Assembly: GCF_001513965.1 (NCBI RefSeq)
Contig: NZ_KQ948015.1
Span: forward strand, 520,236-584,235
Reading direction: 5' to 3'
Origin: Streptomyces cellostaticus
GTDB lineage: Bacteria; Actinomycetota; Actinomycetes; Streptomycetales; Streptomycetaceae
DNA length: 64,000 bases
The number at the start of each line of letters is the position of its first letter. Within the stretch, counting starts at the first letter, position 1. Below are positions 9,476-17,657 of this stretch, piece after piece. The notes under the pieces are model-generated. The model was not told the origin of the DNA. It made no database searches and was given only the letters and a program-made list of their open reading frames with translations. Made by a program: the position numbers and the translations under genes.

Positions 9476-10141
9476 ATGACCAGCGTCGAAGAGCCCGTAC
9501 GCCCCGGCGGGCGGATGCGTGACGCCGCCCGCACCCAGGCCGAGATCCTCGACGTGGCGACGCAGGAGTTCGCGCGGGCCGGCTACGACGGCGCCCGGGT
9601 GGACGAGATCGCGGCCCGCACCCGCACCACGAAGCGGATGATCTACTACTACTTCGGCGGCAAGGAGCAGCTGTTCACGGCCGTGCTGGAGCGGGCGTAC
9701 GGCGTGATCCGGGAGGCCGAGCAGCAACTGGACGTCGAGCACCTGGACCCGGTCGCGGCGATCCGGCGGCTCGCCGAGCTGACCTTCGACCACCACGAGC
9801 AGCACCCGGACTTCATCCGGCTGGTCAGCATCGAGAACATCCACGGCGCCGAGCACATCGCGGCCTCCGAGAAGCTCGGGCGGATCGGATCGCCGGCCCT
9901 GGAGGTGATCCGCCGCATCCTGGCCACCGGGCAGGAGTCCGGCCTGTTCACGGCCGATGTCGACGCCGTCGACCTGCACGCGATGATCAGCTCGTTCTGC
10001 TTCTTCCGGGTCGCCAACCGGCACACCTTCGGCGCCCTGTTCGGCCGCGACCTGGTGGATCCGGCGCAGCGCGCGCACTACCGGACCATGCTCGGCGACA
10101 TGGTGATCGCCTACCTCACCGCGGAGCGGACCACGGACTGA
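9476..10141 (+). CDS. TetR-family regulator of the shikimate/quinate module
   Basis: A 221-aa DNA-binding protein starting at the ATG preceded by GAAGGA. The N-terminal helix-turn-helix region reads AGYDGARVDEIAARTRTT followed by KRMIYYYFGGKEQLF, a classic TetR pattern. The C-terminal ligand domain begins around residue 90 with HHEQHPDFIRLVSIENIHGA, a family often linked to aromatic compounds. It is divergent from the dehydrogenase gene and upstream of the importer. Both flanking promoter regions hold the same operator, so autoregulation and control of both transcripts are likely. The ligand, perhaps a shikimate-pathway acid, is an inference. Confidence 0.9.
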   Translation: MTSVEEPVRPGGRMRDAARTQAEILDVATQEFARAGYDGARVDEIAARTRTTKRMIYYYFGGKEQLFTAVLERAYGVIREAEQQLDVEHLDPVAAIRRLAELTFDHHEQHPDFIRLVSIENIHGAEHIAASEKLGRIGSPALEVIRRILATGQESGLFTADVDAVDLHAMISSFCFFRVANRHTFGALFGRDLVDPAQRAHYRTMLGDMVIAYLTAERTTD

Positions 10142-10180
10142 ACGCCCGGCGCTCGGCCCGGGCGCCTCCCGCACGACCTC

Positions 10181-10209
10181 TTGACACGGCGGAAACGCGG
10201 GCGCAACAT
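10181..10209 (+). promoter_or_regulatory. sigma-70-type promoter of the MFS importer
   Basis: TTGACA at 10181-10186 and CAACAT at 10204-10209 are separated by 17 bases. The predicted start lies just before the operator at 10224-10247, a good position for repression by blocking transcription. Confidence 0.6.
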
Positions 10210-10223
10210 CCCACCCACCACGA

Positions 10224-10247
10224 CTAACTATCCAGTGGGTTAATTAG
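10224..10247. promoter_or_regulatory. 24-bp TetR-type operator, copy 2
   Basis: CTAACTATC and GTTAATTAG flank six bases, matching the 9-6-9 architecture and CTAA half-site ends of the site at 9333-9356. It lies between the promoter and the start of the transporter gene. Confidence 0.7.
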
Positions 10248-10324
10248 CTGCCGAGATCCGGCCCTTCGCCCCGCCGCTCACTCCACCCCTCCGTAGGGTG
10301 GAGTTCCCCCGAAGGAGCACCGCC

Positions 10325-11683
10325 GTGTCCGTCCCTGCCCCCGCTCCCGCCACCGAGGCCCCGCCCGGCCAGCCCTGGAAGGCCGCCACGGCCGCCTGGA
10401 TCGGCAGCGCGCTGGAGTACTACGACTTCTTCCTCTACGGCAGCGCCGCCGCGCTGGTCTTCCCGAAGGTGTTCTTCGACGCCTCCGACCCGGCCACCGC
10501 GACCCTGCTGTCGCTGGCCACCTTCGGCGTGGCCTATGCGGCCCGGCCGGTCGGCGCGCTGTTCCTCGGGCATGTCGGCGACCGGCTCGGCCGCAAGAAG
10601 ATCATGGTGTTCACGCTGATCCTGATGGGTCTGTCGACGTTCCTGATCGGCTGTCTGCCCACCCGCGCCCAGGTCGGCGGCCTCGCTCCGGTGCTGCTGG
10701 TGCTGTGCCGGGTCCTGCAGGGCATCTCGGCAGCCGGTGAGCAGGCGAGCGCGAGTTCCATGAGCCTGGAGCACGCGCCGCCGGGCCGGCGGGGCTTCTT
10801 CACGAGCTTCACGCTCAGCGGCACCCAGGGCGGCCAGCTCATCGCCACCCTCGTCTTCATCCCCATCGCCCAGCTGCCCGAGGACCAGTTGCTGTCGTGG
10901 GGCTGGCGGGTGCCGTTCTGGCTGAGCGTGGCGGTCGCCGTCGTCGGATACCTCATCCGGCGCAGGCTGCGCGAGACCCCGGCCTTCGCCCGGCAGGCGG
11001 CGACCGAGGGCGTGGTCCGGCTGCCGCTCGCGGTGCTGCTGCGCGAGCACTGGGCGGATGTGCTGCGGGTGATCGCGGGCGCGCTCATCGCCTCGGTGAG
11101 CACGATCTTCACGGTGTGGGCGCTGGCGTACGCCACCAGTGACGCGGTCGGCCTGTCCCGTACGTCGGTGCTGTGGGTGGGCGCGCTGGCCAATCTCGTC
11201 GCACTGGCCGCGATCCCGCTGTGGGCGATGCTGTCCGACCGGATCGGGCGGCGCCCGGTGTACCTGTTCGGCGCGGTGGGCAGCGCGGCGGCGATGGCCG
11301 GTTATCTGTGGGCGATCTCCACCGGCTCCTATCCGCTGACTCTGCTCCTCGGAGTCGTCGCCTTCGGCCTCGTCTACAGCGCCGCGAACGGCGTGTGGCC
11401 CGCCTTCTACGGCGAGATGTTCGCGACCCGGGTCCGGTTGTCGGGCGTGGCGATCGGCACCCAGATCGGCTTCGCGGTGGCCGGTTTCGCGGTCACCTTC
11501 GCCGCCGGGATCGCCGGTCCCGGGGGCGACGACTGGTCGGCGGTCGCCCTGTTCACCGCCGCTCTGTGCGTGCCGCCGGCGATCGCGGCCCTGACCGCCC
11601 GCGAGACCCGTGCGGTCCCGACGGAACTGCTGGGCGAGCGGGCGGGCCGCGAGGAGTCACGGCAGGAGAGGGTGTCGGCCTGA
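10325..11683 (+). CDS. MFS metabolite:H+ symporter (shikimate/aromatic acid importer type)
   Basis: A 452-aa inner-membrane transporter with about 12 hydrophobic segments. The GTG start follows GAAGGAG. The first helix reads WIGSALEYYDFFLYG, the hallmark of the metabolite:H+ symporter branch that includes ShiA, KgtP and ProP. The loop GDRLGRKKIMVF after helix 2 is the MFS A-motif. Together with dehydroshikimate dehydratase, shikimate dehydrogenase and a shared operator, uptake of shikimate, quinate or a related acid is the best guess. The family alone does not fix the substrate. Confidence 0.88.
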   Translation: MSVPAPAPATEAPPGQPWKAATAAWIGSALEYYDFFLYGSAAALVFPKVFFDASDPATATLLSLATFGVAYAARPVGALFLGHVGDRLGRKKIMVFTLILMGLSTFLIGCLPTRAQVGGLAPVLLVLCRVLQGISAAGEQASASSMSLEHAPPGRRGFFTSFTLSGTQGGQLIATLVFIPIAQLPEDQLLSWGWRVPFWLSVAVAVVGYLIRRRLRETPAFARQAATEGVVRLPLAVLLREHWADVLRVIAGALIASVSTIFTVWALAYATSDAVGLSRTSVLWVGALANLVALAAIPLWAMLSDRIGRRPVYLFGAVGSAAAMAGYLWAISTGSYPLTLLLGVVAFGLVYSAANGVWPAFYGEMFATRVRLSGVAIGTQIGFAVAGFAVTFAAGIAGPGGDDWSAVALFTAALCVPPAIAALTARETRAVPTELLGERAGREESRQERVSA

Positions 11684-11743
11684 GACCTGACCGGCCGCCG
11701 GGGTCCCGTTGCCGCGAGGCTCCTGGGCCCCGGTGTCCCGGCG

Positions 11744-12085
11744 CTACGGCCGTGGGTGGCGCGGCTCGTACAGCCCGAGCCGCCCGCCGCCGGGCAGCCG
11801 GAGCGCGGTCACCCGGCCCCAGCGCGCCTCCTCGACCGGCTGGGCGAACCGAACGCCCCGCTCGGCGAGCTGCTCCCGCGTCGCCTCCAGGTCGTCGCAC
11901 ATCAGCATCAGCTCGTGCGACGGCTCGCCGTCGGTGGGATGGCAGGCCACCTCCGCGGGCGGCGCCTGGAAGATCAGCCATCCGTGGCCGGCGTCGACGT
12001 GCGCCCACCCGAGGACGTCCCGCAGGAAGGCCCGGTCGGCCTCGGCGTCCCGGCTGTGGATCACCACATGAGCCCCATTGATCAC
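11744..12085 (-). CDS. VOC-family protein (glyoxalase/bleomycin-resistance fold)
   Basis: A 113-aa single-domain protein starting MINGAHVVIHSRDAEADRAFLRDVLG, with a C-terminal strand GGGRLGLYEPRHPRP. Two short beta-alpha-beta repeats of the vicinal oxygen chelate fold are visible. The metal-binding positions could be His6 or a nearby residue and Glu at GLYEP. Such proteins act as lyases, dioxygenases or drug-binding proteins; no specific role can be assigned. It is convergent with the MFS importer. Confidence 0.8.
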   Translation of the reverse strand: MINGAHVVIHSRDAEADRAFLRDVLGWAHVDAGHGWLIFQAPPAEVACHPTDGEPSHELMLMCDDLEATREQLAERGVRFAQPVEEARWGRVTALRLPGGGRLGLYEPRHPRP

Positions 12086-12138
12086 GAGCGGAGGCTAATG
12101 CGGGATGCCGGTCGGAACAAGCACCTCCCGGCCGCGCC

Positions 12139-12735
12139 TCACACGGAGGAGACCACCGCGGCGTCGAGGAGGGGACCCAGTTCGCGTACGACGGTCGTCA
12201 GCGGGCGTACGTCCTGTTCGGCGCGGGCCATCAGGATCGCCCCCTCCAGGGCGCTGATCATCAAGGTGGCGAGGGAGCCCGCGCGGGCGGCGGGCACGCC
12301 CATGCCGGTCAGGGCCTCGGCGACCGGGCCGCGCCAGGCCGAGAATGCGGCGGCCACCGCCTCGCGGGTGGCGGAGCCCGTGGCGGCGCAGTCCACGGTC
12401 GCGGCGGCGACCGGGCACCCGGCGGCGAAGCCGTCCGTCTCGTACTCGTGGGTCCACTGGGCCGCCATCGCGGCGAACAGGCCGCTCGGCGCCGGTTCGT
12501 CCAGCCCCGCGAGGAAGCGCGCCACGCGCCCCCCGGCGTACCGGCCGGCCCAGGCCACGGCCTCGTTGACCAGCTGTTCCTTGCCGCCCGGGAAGTAGTG
12601 CTGGAGCGAGCCGCGCGGCGCACCGGCGTGTGCGGCGACGTCCCGCATGCCGGTCGCGCCGACCCCGTCGCGCCGGATCAGCTGGGCCGCGCTGAAGACC
12701 ATCCGCTCGCGCGGTCCGTGCCGCGACTCGGCCAT
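12139..12735 (-). CDS. TetR-family regulator (LmrA/YxaF-like)
   Basis: A 198-aa regulator. The HTH region contains GVGATGMRDVAAHAGAPRG followed by SLQHYFPGGKEQLV, and the C-terminal domain has GCPVAAATVD, typical of LmrA/YxaF-type repressors. It is divergent from an NAD-binding oxidoreductase gene. Two near-perfect palindromes with the same TATGAC half-site lie between them. Autoregulation and repression of the oxidoreductase are therefore likely. Confidence 0.9.
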   Translation of the reverse strand: MAESRHGPRERMVFSAAQLIRRDGVGATGMRDVAAHAGAPRGSLQHYFPGGKEQLVNEAVAWAGRYAGGRVARFLAGLDEPAPSGLFAAMAAQWTHEYETDGFAAGCPVAAATVDCAATGSATREAVAAAFSAWRGPVAEALTGMGVPAARAGSLATLMISALEGAILMARAEQDVRPLTTVVRELGPLLDAAVVSSV

Positions 12736-12763
12736 GTCCGACCTCCGATCCTCGAGCCCACCC

Positions 12764-12808
12764 TATGACCGACGTCATAACGGCCGCTACTATGACAGCG
12801 GTCATAGT
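12764..12808. promoter_or_regulatory. double operator between TetR and oxidoreductase genes
   Basis: Two palindromes share the same half-site: TATGAC-CGAC-GTCATA at 12764-12779 and CTATGAC-AGCG-GTCATAG at 12790-12807. Their centres are 27 bp apart. The second ends 27 bases before the oxidoreductase GTG. Confidence 0.8.
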
Positions 12809-12834
12809 CGGCCCGTCGAGCGAAGGGCGGCCCC

Positions 12835-13713
12835 GTGAACGTCGGTTTCATCGGTCTCGGAGTGATGGGGCAGCCCATGGCGCTGCGCCTCGCGGCCTCC
12901 GGCACGCCCCTCGCGGTGTGGAACCGGACACCGGAGCGTGCCGAGCCGCTGCGCGCGGCCGGTGCCGAGGTCGTGGCGGACGCCGAGGAGGTGTTCGCGC
13001 GGTCGGAGGTGATCCTGCTGATGCTCGCCGACGAGGCGGCACTCGACAGCGTGCTCGGCCGCGGCACTCCCGCCCTCGGCGCGCGGGTCGCCGGGCGGAC
13101 CGTCGTCCACATGGGCACGACCTCCCCCGAGTACTCCCGCGCCCTGGAGAGCGATGTCCGGGCGGCGGGCGGAAGGTATGTGGAGGCGCCCGTCTCCGGG
13201 TCCCGCGTCCCGGCGGAGCAGGGGCAGCTGGTGGCCATGCTCGCCGGCGAGGAGTCCGCCGTGACCGCCGTACGGCCGCTGCTCGCACCGCTGTGCCGGG
13301 AGACGTTCGGGTGCGGTGCGGTCCCGGGCGCCCTGCTGATGAAGCTGTCCGTGAACCTGTTTCTGATCACCCTGGTGACCGGGCTGACCGAGGCGTTCCA
13401 CTTCGCCGAGCGGCAGGGCCTGGACCGGCGGCAGTTCCTTCAGGTGCTGGACGCGGGCCCCATGGCCAGCGCGGTCTCCCGGATGAAGGCGCCCAAGCTG
13501 CGCGAGCAGGACTTCGCGGTGCAGGCGGCCGCCCTGGACGTGCTGAAGAACAACCGGCTCATCGCCGAGGCGGCCCGCACGGCGCACCTGGCCTCGCCGC
13601 TGCTCGACGTGTGCCACGCCCTGTTCGAGGAGACCGTGGCCCAGGGCCACGGCGGGCAGGACATGGTGGCCGTCCTGCGGGCCATCGAGGCACGGACGGC
13701 CGAGGCGCCGTAG
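12835..13713 (+). CDS. NAD(P)-dependent beta-hydroxyacid dehydrogenase-like oxidoreductase
   Basis: A 292-aa protein of the 3-hydroxyisobutyrate dehydrogenase/imine reductase-like superfamily. The Rossmann motif is [15 protein letters not shown], the substrate block is [16 protein letters not shown], and the likely catalytic lysine lies in [13 protein letters not shown]. It starts at a GTG after GGCGGCC. The divergent TetR and double operator suggest induction by a small molecule. Members act on hydroxy acids, glyoxylate-type aldehydes or imines, so the substrate is open. Confidence 0.85.
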   Translation: MNVGFIGLGVMGQPMALRLAASGTPLAVWNRTPERAEPLRAAGAEVVADAEEVFARSEVILLMLADEAALDSVLGRGTPALGARVAGRTVVHMGTTSPEYSRALESDVRAAGGRYVEAPVSGSRVPAEQGQLVAMLAGEESAVTAVRPLLAPLCRETFGCGAVPGALLMKLSVNLFLITLVTGLTEAFHFAERQGLDRRQFLQVLDAGPMASAVSRMKAPKLREQDFAVQAAALDVLKNNRLIAEAARTAHLASPLLDVCHALFEETVAQGHGGQDMVAVLRAIEARTAEAP

Positions 13714-13749
13714 GCCGGGCCGCAGGTCAGGCCCCGGGTCAGCCCTGGA

Positions 13750-14187
13750 TCAGCCCCTGGGGATGCCGTACGCCCGCTCGACGCGCAGCCTGAGGACGAG
13801 CCGACGGTCGCGGACCATGGCGGCCCGGTAGTCGTCCCAGTCCGGGTGCTCGCCGCGGACGTCCCGGTAGAGCCGGACCAGTTCCTCGACCGTGTCGTCG
13901 TGGGGGTCCTGGGCGACCGGCGACAGGTCGGCCGTGCCCTCGGCGACGGTGTACGCCCACCGGTCGGCGGTGGTGACGTGGTACGAGGCGCGGGGGTCGC
14001 GGCGCAGGTTGCGGGTCTTGGCGCGGTCGTCGGTGAGCGAGACCCGGATGATCCGCTCGTGCGGGTAGTAGGCGTGGTTGACATTGGACAGCTGGGGGCG
14101 GCCGTCCTTCCTGAGGGTGACCAGCACCCCGCCGTCCTCCTCGGAGAGCAGCTTCAGCAGTGCGTCCTGCGTGGCGTCCTGAGTCAT
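13750..14187 (-). CDS. PPOX-class F420-dependent enzyme
   Basis: A 145-aa split-barrel flavin/deazaflavin-binding protein. It opens with LLSEEDGGVLVTLRKDGRPQ, has NVNHAYYPHERIIRVSLTDD and RNLRRDPRASYHVT, and ends LRVERAYGIPRG. These are standard for F420-dependent pyridoxamine-5-phosphate-oxidase-like proteins of actinobacteria. The ATG at 14187 is preferred over a longer upstream frame. It is divergent from the TetR-exporter operon and may share that control region. The substrate is unknown. Confidence 0.85.
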   Translation of the reverse strand: MTQDATQDALLKLLSEEDGGVLVTLRKDGRPQLSNVNHAYYPHERIIRVSLTDDRAKTRNLRRDPRASYHVTTADRWAYTVAEGTADLSPVAQDPHDDTVEELVRLYRDVRGEHPDWDDYRAAMVRDRRLVLRLRVERAYGIPRG

Positions 14188-14238
14188 AACCACGTCAACT
14201 CGCCCGGGCAGGCCACACATTCCCGAGGCGCCCCTCAC

Positions 14239-14279
14239 GGTAGACACTGTCTACCACCGCCTGGTAGACAGTGTCTATG
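14239..14279. promoter_or_regulatory. tandem TetR operators, the second covering the start codon
   Basis: GGTAGACA-C-TGTCTACC at 14239-14255 is a perfect 8-1-8 palindrome. A near copy, GGTAGACA-G-TGTCTATG, sits at 14263-14279 and includes the ATG at 14277. No ribosome site fits in front of that ATG, so a leaderless transcript is plausible. Confidence 0.8.
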
Positions 14280-14855
14280 AATGCATCCGGCACAGGTCTG
14301 CGGGCCCGCCTGATCGACGTCGGCGTGGAGCTGGTGGCCGCCGAGGGCGCCCAGGCGCTGACCCTGCGGGAGATCGCCCGCCGCGCGGGGGTCTCGCACG
14401 GGGCGCCCCGGCGCTACTTCCCCACCCATCTGGAGCTGCTGTCCGCCATCGCCGGGCGCGGGTTCGCCGACCTGGGCGACCACGTCCGGGCGACGCTCGC
14501 GGGCGGCGGCGATCCGCGCACCCAGGTGACGGAACTGTCCCGCACCTACCTGGAGTTCGCGCTGGACAACCCCGGGATGTACGAGCTGATGTTCCGTCAC
14601 GATCTGCTGGAGAGCGGGCATTTGGGACTGCGAGAGACGAGCCTGCCGCTCTTCGGGCTGCTCGTGGATCTGGTGGGCCGCATCCGTCCCGGGGCGGACG
14701 CCCGGCGCGTGGCCGGCGCCCTGTGGGCCAATCTGCACGGCATCGCCCAGCTGTGGCGCTGGGGCAGTCTCCAACTGGCCACCGGCGGCGAGGACTTCAC
14801 CCCATTGCTGGAGGCGGCCCTGCTCGCCCATCTGGGCCCGCAGGACGACCGGTGA
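14277..14855 (+). CDS. TetR-family regulator of the adjacent exporter
   Basis: A 192-aa protein whose HTH reads ALTLREIARRAGVSHGAPRRYFPTHLELL. The start may be the ATG at 14277 or an in-frame GTG at 14271. Both fall inside the second palindrome, so the protein probably represses its own synthesis directly. The C-terminal domain contains YLEFALDNPGMYELMFRHDLL, the WHG/TetR_C_13-like pattern. Its stop overlaps the GTG of the downstream exporter gene (GTGA), making a two-gene regulator-pump operon. Confidence 0.9.
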   Translation: MNASGTGLRARLIDVGVELVAAEGAQALTLREIARRAGVSHGAPRRYFPTHLELLSAIAGRGFADLGDHVRATLAGGGDPRTQVTELSRTYLEFALDNPGMYELMFRHDLLESGHLGLRETSLPLFGLLVDLVGRIRPGADARRVAGALWANLHGIAQLWRWGSLQLATGGEDFTPLLEAALLAHLGPQDDR

Positions 14856-16321
14856 ACCGCCGGCTGACGCTGGCGAGCAGCGTGGCGGGCGCCGTGCTCG
14901 TCGCCCTGGACGGCACGGTCCTCACGGTCGCCCAGCCCTCCCTGCAACGGGCGCTGCACGCGTCGTTCGCGCAGGTGCAGTGGACCAGCACCGCGTATCT
15001 CGTCGCCGTGGCGAGCCTGCTGGTGTTCGCGGGGCGGCTCGGCGACCGGTACGGGCAGCGGCGGATGTTCGCGCTCGGCATGCTGGGGTTCGGCGCGGCC
15101 TCGGCGGGCATCGGTCTCGCGCCCGGGATCGGCTGGGTGATCGGGCTGCGGGTGGCGCAGGGGGTGTTCGGGGCACTGCTGCAACCGGCCACCCTCGGCA
15201 TGCTGCGGGCCGCCTTCCCGCCGGACCGGCTGGCGATGCCGCTCGCCGTGCGCACCAGCGCGATCGGCCTGGCGGCGGCCGCGGGGCCGCTGGTGGGCGG
15301 CGCGCTGGTGACCGGCCTGGGCTGGCGGGCGGTGTTCTTCCTCGGCGTGCTGCCCGCGACGGCCTTCGGGCTTGCGGCTCTGACAGGCACGAACCGCGCA
15401 CCTCTGACAGACACCAACCGCGCGCCCCTGACGGGCACGGACCCTACGCCCGTGACGGGCACGGACCCTACGCCCATGACCGCCCCCGACCGCACGAAGG
15501 CCGCCGCCCTTGCGGAAGACCCCCGGCCCTCCCTGGATCTCCCCGGTGCCCTGCTCCTCGCGGTCGCCCTGGCCTGTTTCGTGCACACGCTGGTCGCGCT
15601 GCCCGGCTCCGGTGTGGCCACCGCGGCCGGGCTCGGGGGCGCCGCGCTCGCCGGCGGCGCCTTCGTGCGGCACGAGCGGCGGGCTGCGAGCCCGCTGCTG
15701 CCGCCCGAGGTGATCGGCTCACCGGCGGTCGGGGCGGCGCTCGCCCTGCTCGTCGCCGTGTCGGCCTCGCTGTTCGGCACGCTGTTCGTCGAGACGTACG
15801 TCCTGCAGCGCCGGCTCGGCCTCGATCCCTTCCACAGTGCCCTGCGCAGCCTGCCGTTGGCGGTGCTGATGGTGCTGTCCGCCCCGCTGTGCCCGGTGCT
15901 GCTGCGCCGGGCGGGTGCGCGGTGGACCGCGGGAGCGGCGACGGCGGTGCTCGCGCTGGGCGTCCTCGTGCTGTCCCGGGCCACCGGCACGCTCGCGCTC
16001 GGCGCCGGGTTCGCGCTGCTCGGCGCCGGGTTCGGCACAGTGATGGTGGCGGCCACCCACGTCGTCGTACGGCGTGCGGACGTGGCGGTCGCCGGTGTGG
16101 CGGGCGGGCTGCAGCAGACCGCGCTGAACGTCGGGCCCGTCGTAGGCGTGGCGGCGGGCACCGCGCTGATGGGTGCGGAGCCGCGGGCGGCGCTGCTGGT
16201 GCTCGCCGCCGTGGCTGCGTGCGCCGTGCCGGTGGCCCGTGCGCTGCCGGGCCGGGGCGTCGCGTCGATCACACCCACCCCTGATGAGCGGGCCGGAGCC
16301 GGTGTTCCTGCGCGACGATGA
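14852..16321 (+). CDS. DHA2-type MFS drug exporter
   Basis: A 489-aa membrane protein coupled to the TetR gene by a GTGA overlap. Helix 1 contains LVALDGTVLTVAQPSLQ, the D1-type motif of 14-helix EmrB/QacA exporters, and GRLGDRYGQRRMF is the A-motif. Between helices 6 and 7 is an unusual loop of four 8-residue repeats (LTGTNRAP, LTDTNRAP, LTGTDPTP, VTGTDPTP) encoded by 24-bp DNA repeats. The substrate is unknown; the TetR partner suggests induction by the exported compound. Confidence 0.88.
   Translation: MNRRLTLASSVAGAVLVALDGTVLTVAQPSLQRALHASFAQVQWTSTAYLVAVASLLVFAGRLGDRYGQRRMFALGMLGFGAASAGIGLAPGIGWVIGLRVAQGVFGALLQPATLGMLRAAFPPDRLAMPLAVRTSAIGLAAAAGPLVGGALVTGLGWRAVFFLGVLPATAFGLAALTGTNRAPLTDTNRAPLTGTDPTPVTGTDPTPMTAPDRTKAAALAEDPRPSLDLPGALLLAVALACFVHTLVALPGSGVATAAGLGGAALAGGAFVRHERRAASPLLPPEVIGSPAVGAALALLVAVSASLFGTLFVETYVLQRRLGLDPFHSALRSLPLAVLMVLSAPLCPVLLRRAGARWTAGAATAVLALGVLVLSRATGTLALGAGFALLGAGFGTVMVAATHVVVRRADVAVAGVAGGLQQTALNVGPVVGVAAGTALMGAEPRAALLVLAAVAACAVPVARALPGRGVASITPTPDERAGAGVPARR
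15380..15475 (+). repeat. four tandem 24-bp repeats inside the exporter gene
   Basis: Units at 15380, 15404, 15428 and 15452 encode eight residues each with consensus L-T-G-T-(N/D)-x-x-P. Units 1-2 and units 3-4 are most alike, which suggests stepwise duplication. The reading frame is preserved. Confidence 0.85.
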
Positions 16322-16378
16322 GCTGTCAGGCCGTCCCGGCCGGCAAGCCGGACCGCACGACGCGACCCGAGGAGAGCG

Positions 16379-17602
16379 ATGGCACAGCTGCGACAGGAAG
16401 TCGACCCGGATGAAGCCGGGCTGGACGCGAAGGCCCTTGACCGCCTCGACCAGCGCTTCGCCCGCTACGTCGACGAAGGGCGCCTGCCCGGCTGTCTGGT
16501 GGCCGTGGCCCGCGGCGGCCGTGTCGCCCACCTCACCACGCACGGCCACCGGGATCTCGCGGCCGGGCTGCCGGTGGAGGCCGACACCCTGTGGCGTCTG
16601 TACTCCATGACCAAGCCCGTGACGGCGGTCGCGGTGCTGCACCTGGTGGAGGAGGACCGGCTCTCCCTGGACGACCCGGTCGACCGCTACATCCCCGCGT
16701 TCGCCAACCCGCGTGTGTACGAGAGCGGTTCGGGCGACGAGGTGCGCACGCGCCCGGCCGACGGCCCGATCCTGATCCGCCATCTGCTCACCCACACGGC
16801 GGGCCTGACCTTCGGCTTCTACTACAAGCACCCCGTCGACGCGCTCTACCGCGCCTCGGGCCTGGCGTATTCCGTGCCCCCGGGCGCCGACCTGGCCGAG
16901 ACGGTCGAGGTGTACGCGCGCCAGCCGCTCCAGTTCGAGCCGGGCACGCAGTGGAACTACTCGGTCGCCTCCAATGTGCTGGGCCGGGTGATCGAGGTGG
17001 TCTCCGGGCAGCCGCTGGACGCGTTCTTCACCGAGCGGATCTTCCGCCCGCTCGGCATGACCGACGCGGGCTTCCACCTCACCCCCCAACAGGCCGGGCG
17101 GCTCGCCGAGTTGTACGGCGAGACGGACGACGGCGGTATCACGCCGGTCCCGGGGCTGCCCGTGCGGGGACGGCCGCGGTTCCTGTCCGGCAGCGGCGGC
17201 ATGGTCGCCACGGCACAGGACTTCCACCGGTTCATGGAGATGCTGCGCCGGGGCGGCGAGTTGGACGGCACCCGTCTGCTGTCACCCGGCACGGTGGCCC
17301 TGATGACCCGCAACCGGCTGCCGGGCGGCGCCGAGTTGAGTTCCTTCGGCGCCCCCGTCCACCAGGAACGCGGCAACGACGGCCTCGGTTTCGGCTTCAA
17401 CGTCTCGGTCGTGACCGACCCGTCCCGCACCCTGGCCCCCTCAAGCCTGGGAACCTACGGCTGGACCGGCGTGGCGACCACCGCCTTCTGGATCGACCCG
17501 GGCCACGACCTGACCGTGCAGTTCATGACCCAGGTCCGGCCGAAGACACTGAAGGTCTTCCCCGAGCTGCGGCGACTGGTGCACGAGGCCCTGGTTGCCT
17601 GA
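16379..17602 (+). CDS. beta-lactamase-family serine hydrolase (class C/EstB-like esterase)
   Basis: A 407-aa protein with the catalytic SxxK motif in LYSMTKPVTAVAV (about residue 78), a YSV motif in WNYSVASNVLGRV, and GWTGVATTAFWID in the place of the third motif. No signal peptide is visible, so it is probably cytosolic. This pattern is typical of EstB-like esterases and other non-lactamase hydrolases rather than resistance enzymes. It is preceded by GAGGAGAGCG at suitable spacing. The substrate is unknown. Confidence 0.88.
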   Translation: MAQLRQEVDPDEAGLDAKALDRLDQRFARYVDEGRLPGCLVAVARGGRVAHLTTHGHRDLAAGLPVEADTLWRLYSMTKPVTAVAVLHLVEEDRLSLDDPVDRYIPAFANPRVYESGSGDEVRTRPADGPILIRHLLTHTAGLTFGFYYKHPVDALYRASGLAYSVPPGADLAETVEVYARQPLQFEPGTQWNYSVASNVLGRVIEVVSGQPLDAFFTERIFRPLGMTDAGFHLTPQQAGRLAELYGETDDGGITPVPGLPVRGRPRFLSGSGGMVATAQDFHRFMEMLRRGGELDGTRLLSPGTVALMTRNRLPGGAELSSFGAPVHQERGNDGLGFGFNVSVVTDPSRTLAPSSLGTYGWTGVATTAFWIDPGHDLTVQFMTQVRPKTLKVFPELRRLVHEALVA

Positions 17603-17657
17603 CCCCTCGGCTCTCACGTTCCGCCGCGGCCGGGCGCCTCATGGTCTCCCTCGTGAT

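Noticed and set aside
16379..17602. Antibiotic-resistance beta-lactamase
   Set aside because: No signal peptide is visible and the third motif is GWTG rather than KTG, so an esterase-like enzyme is more likely.
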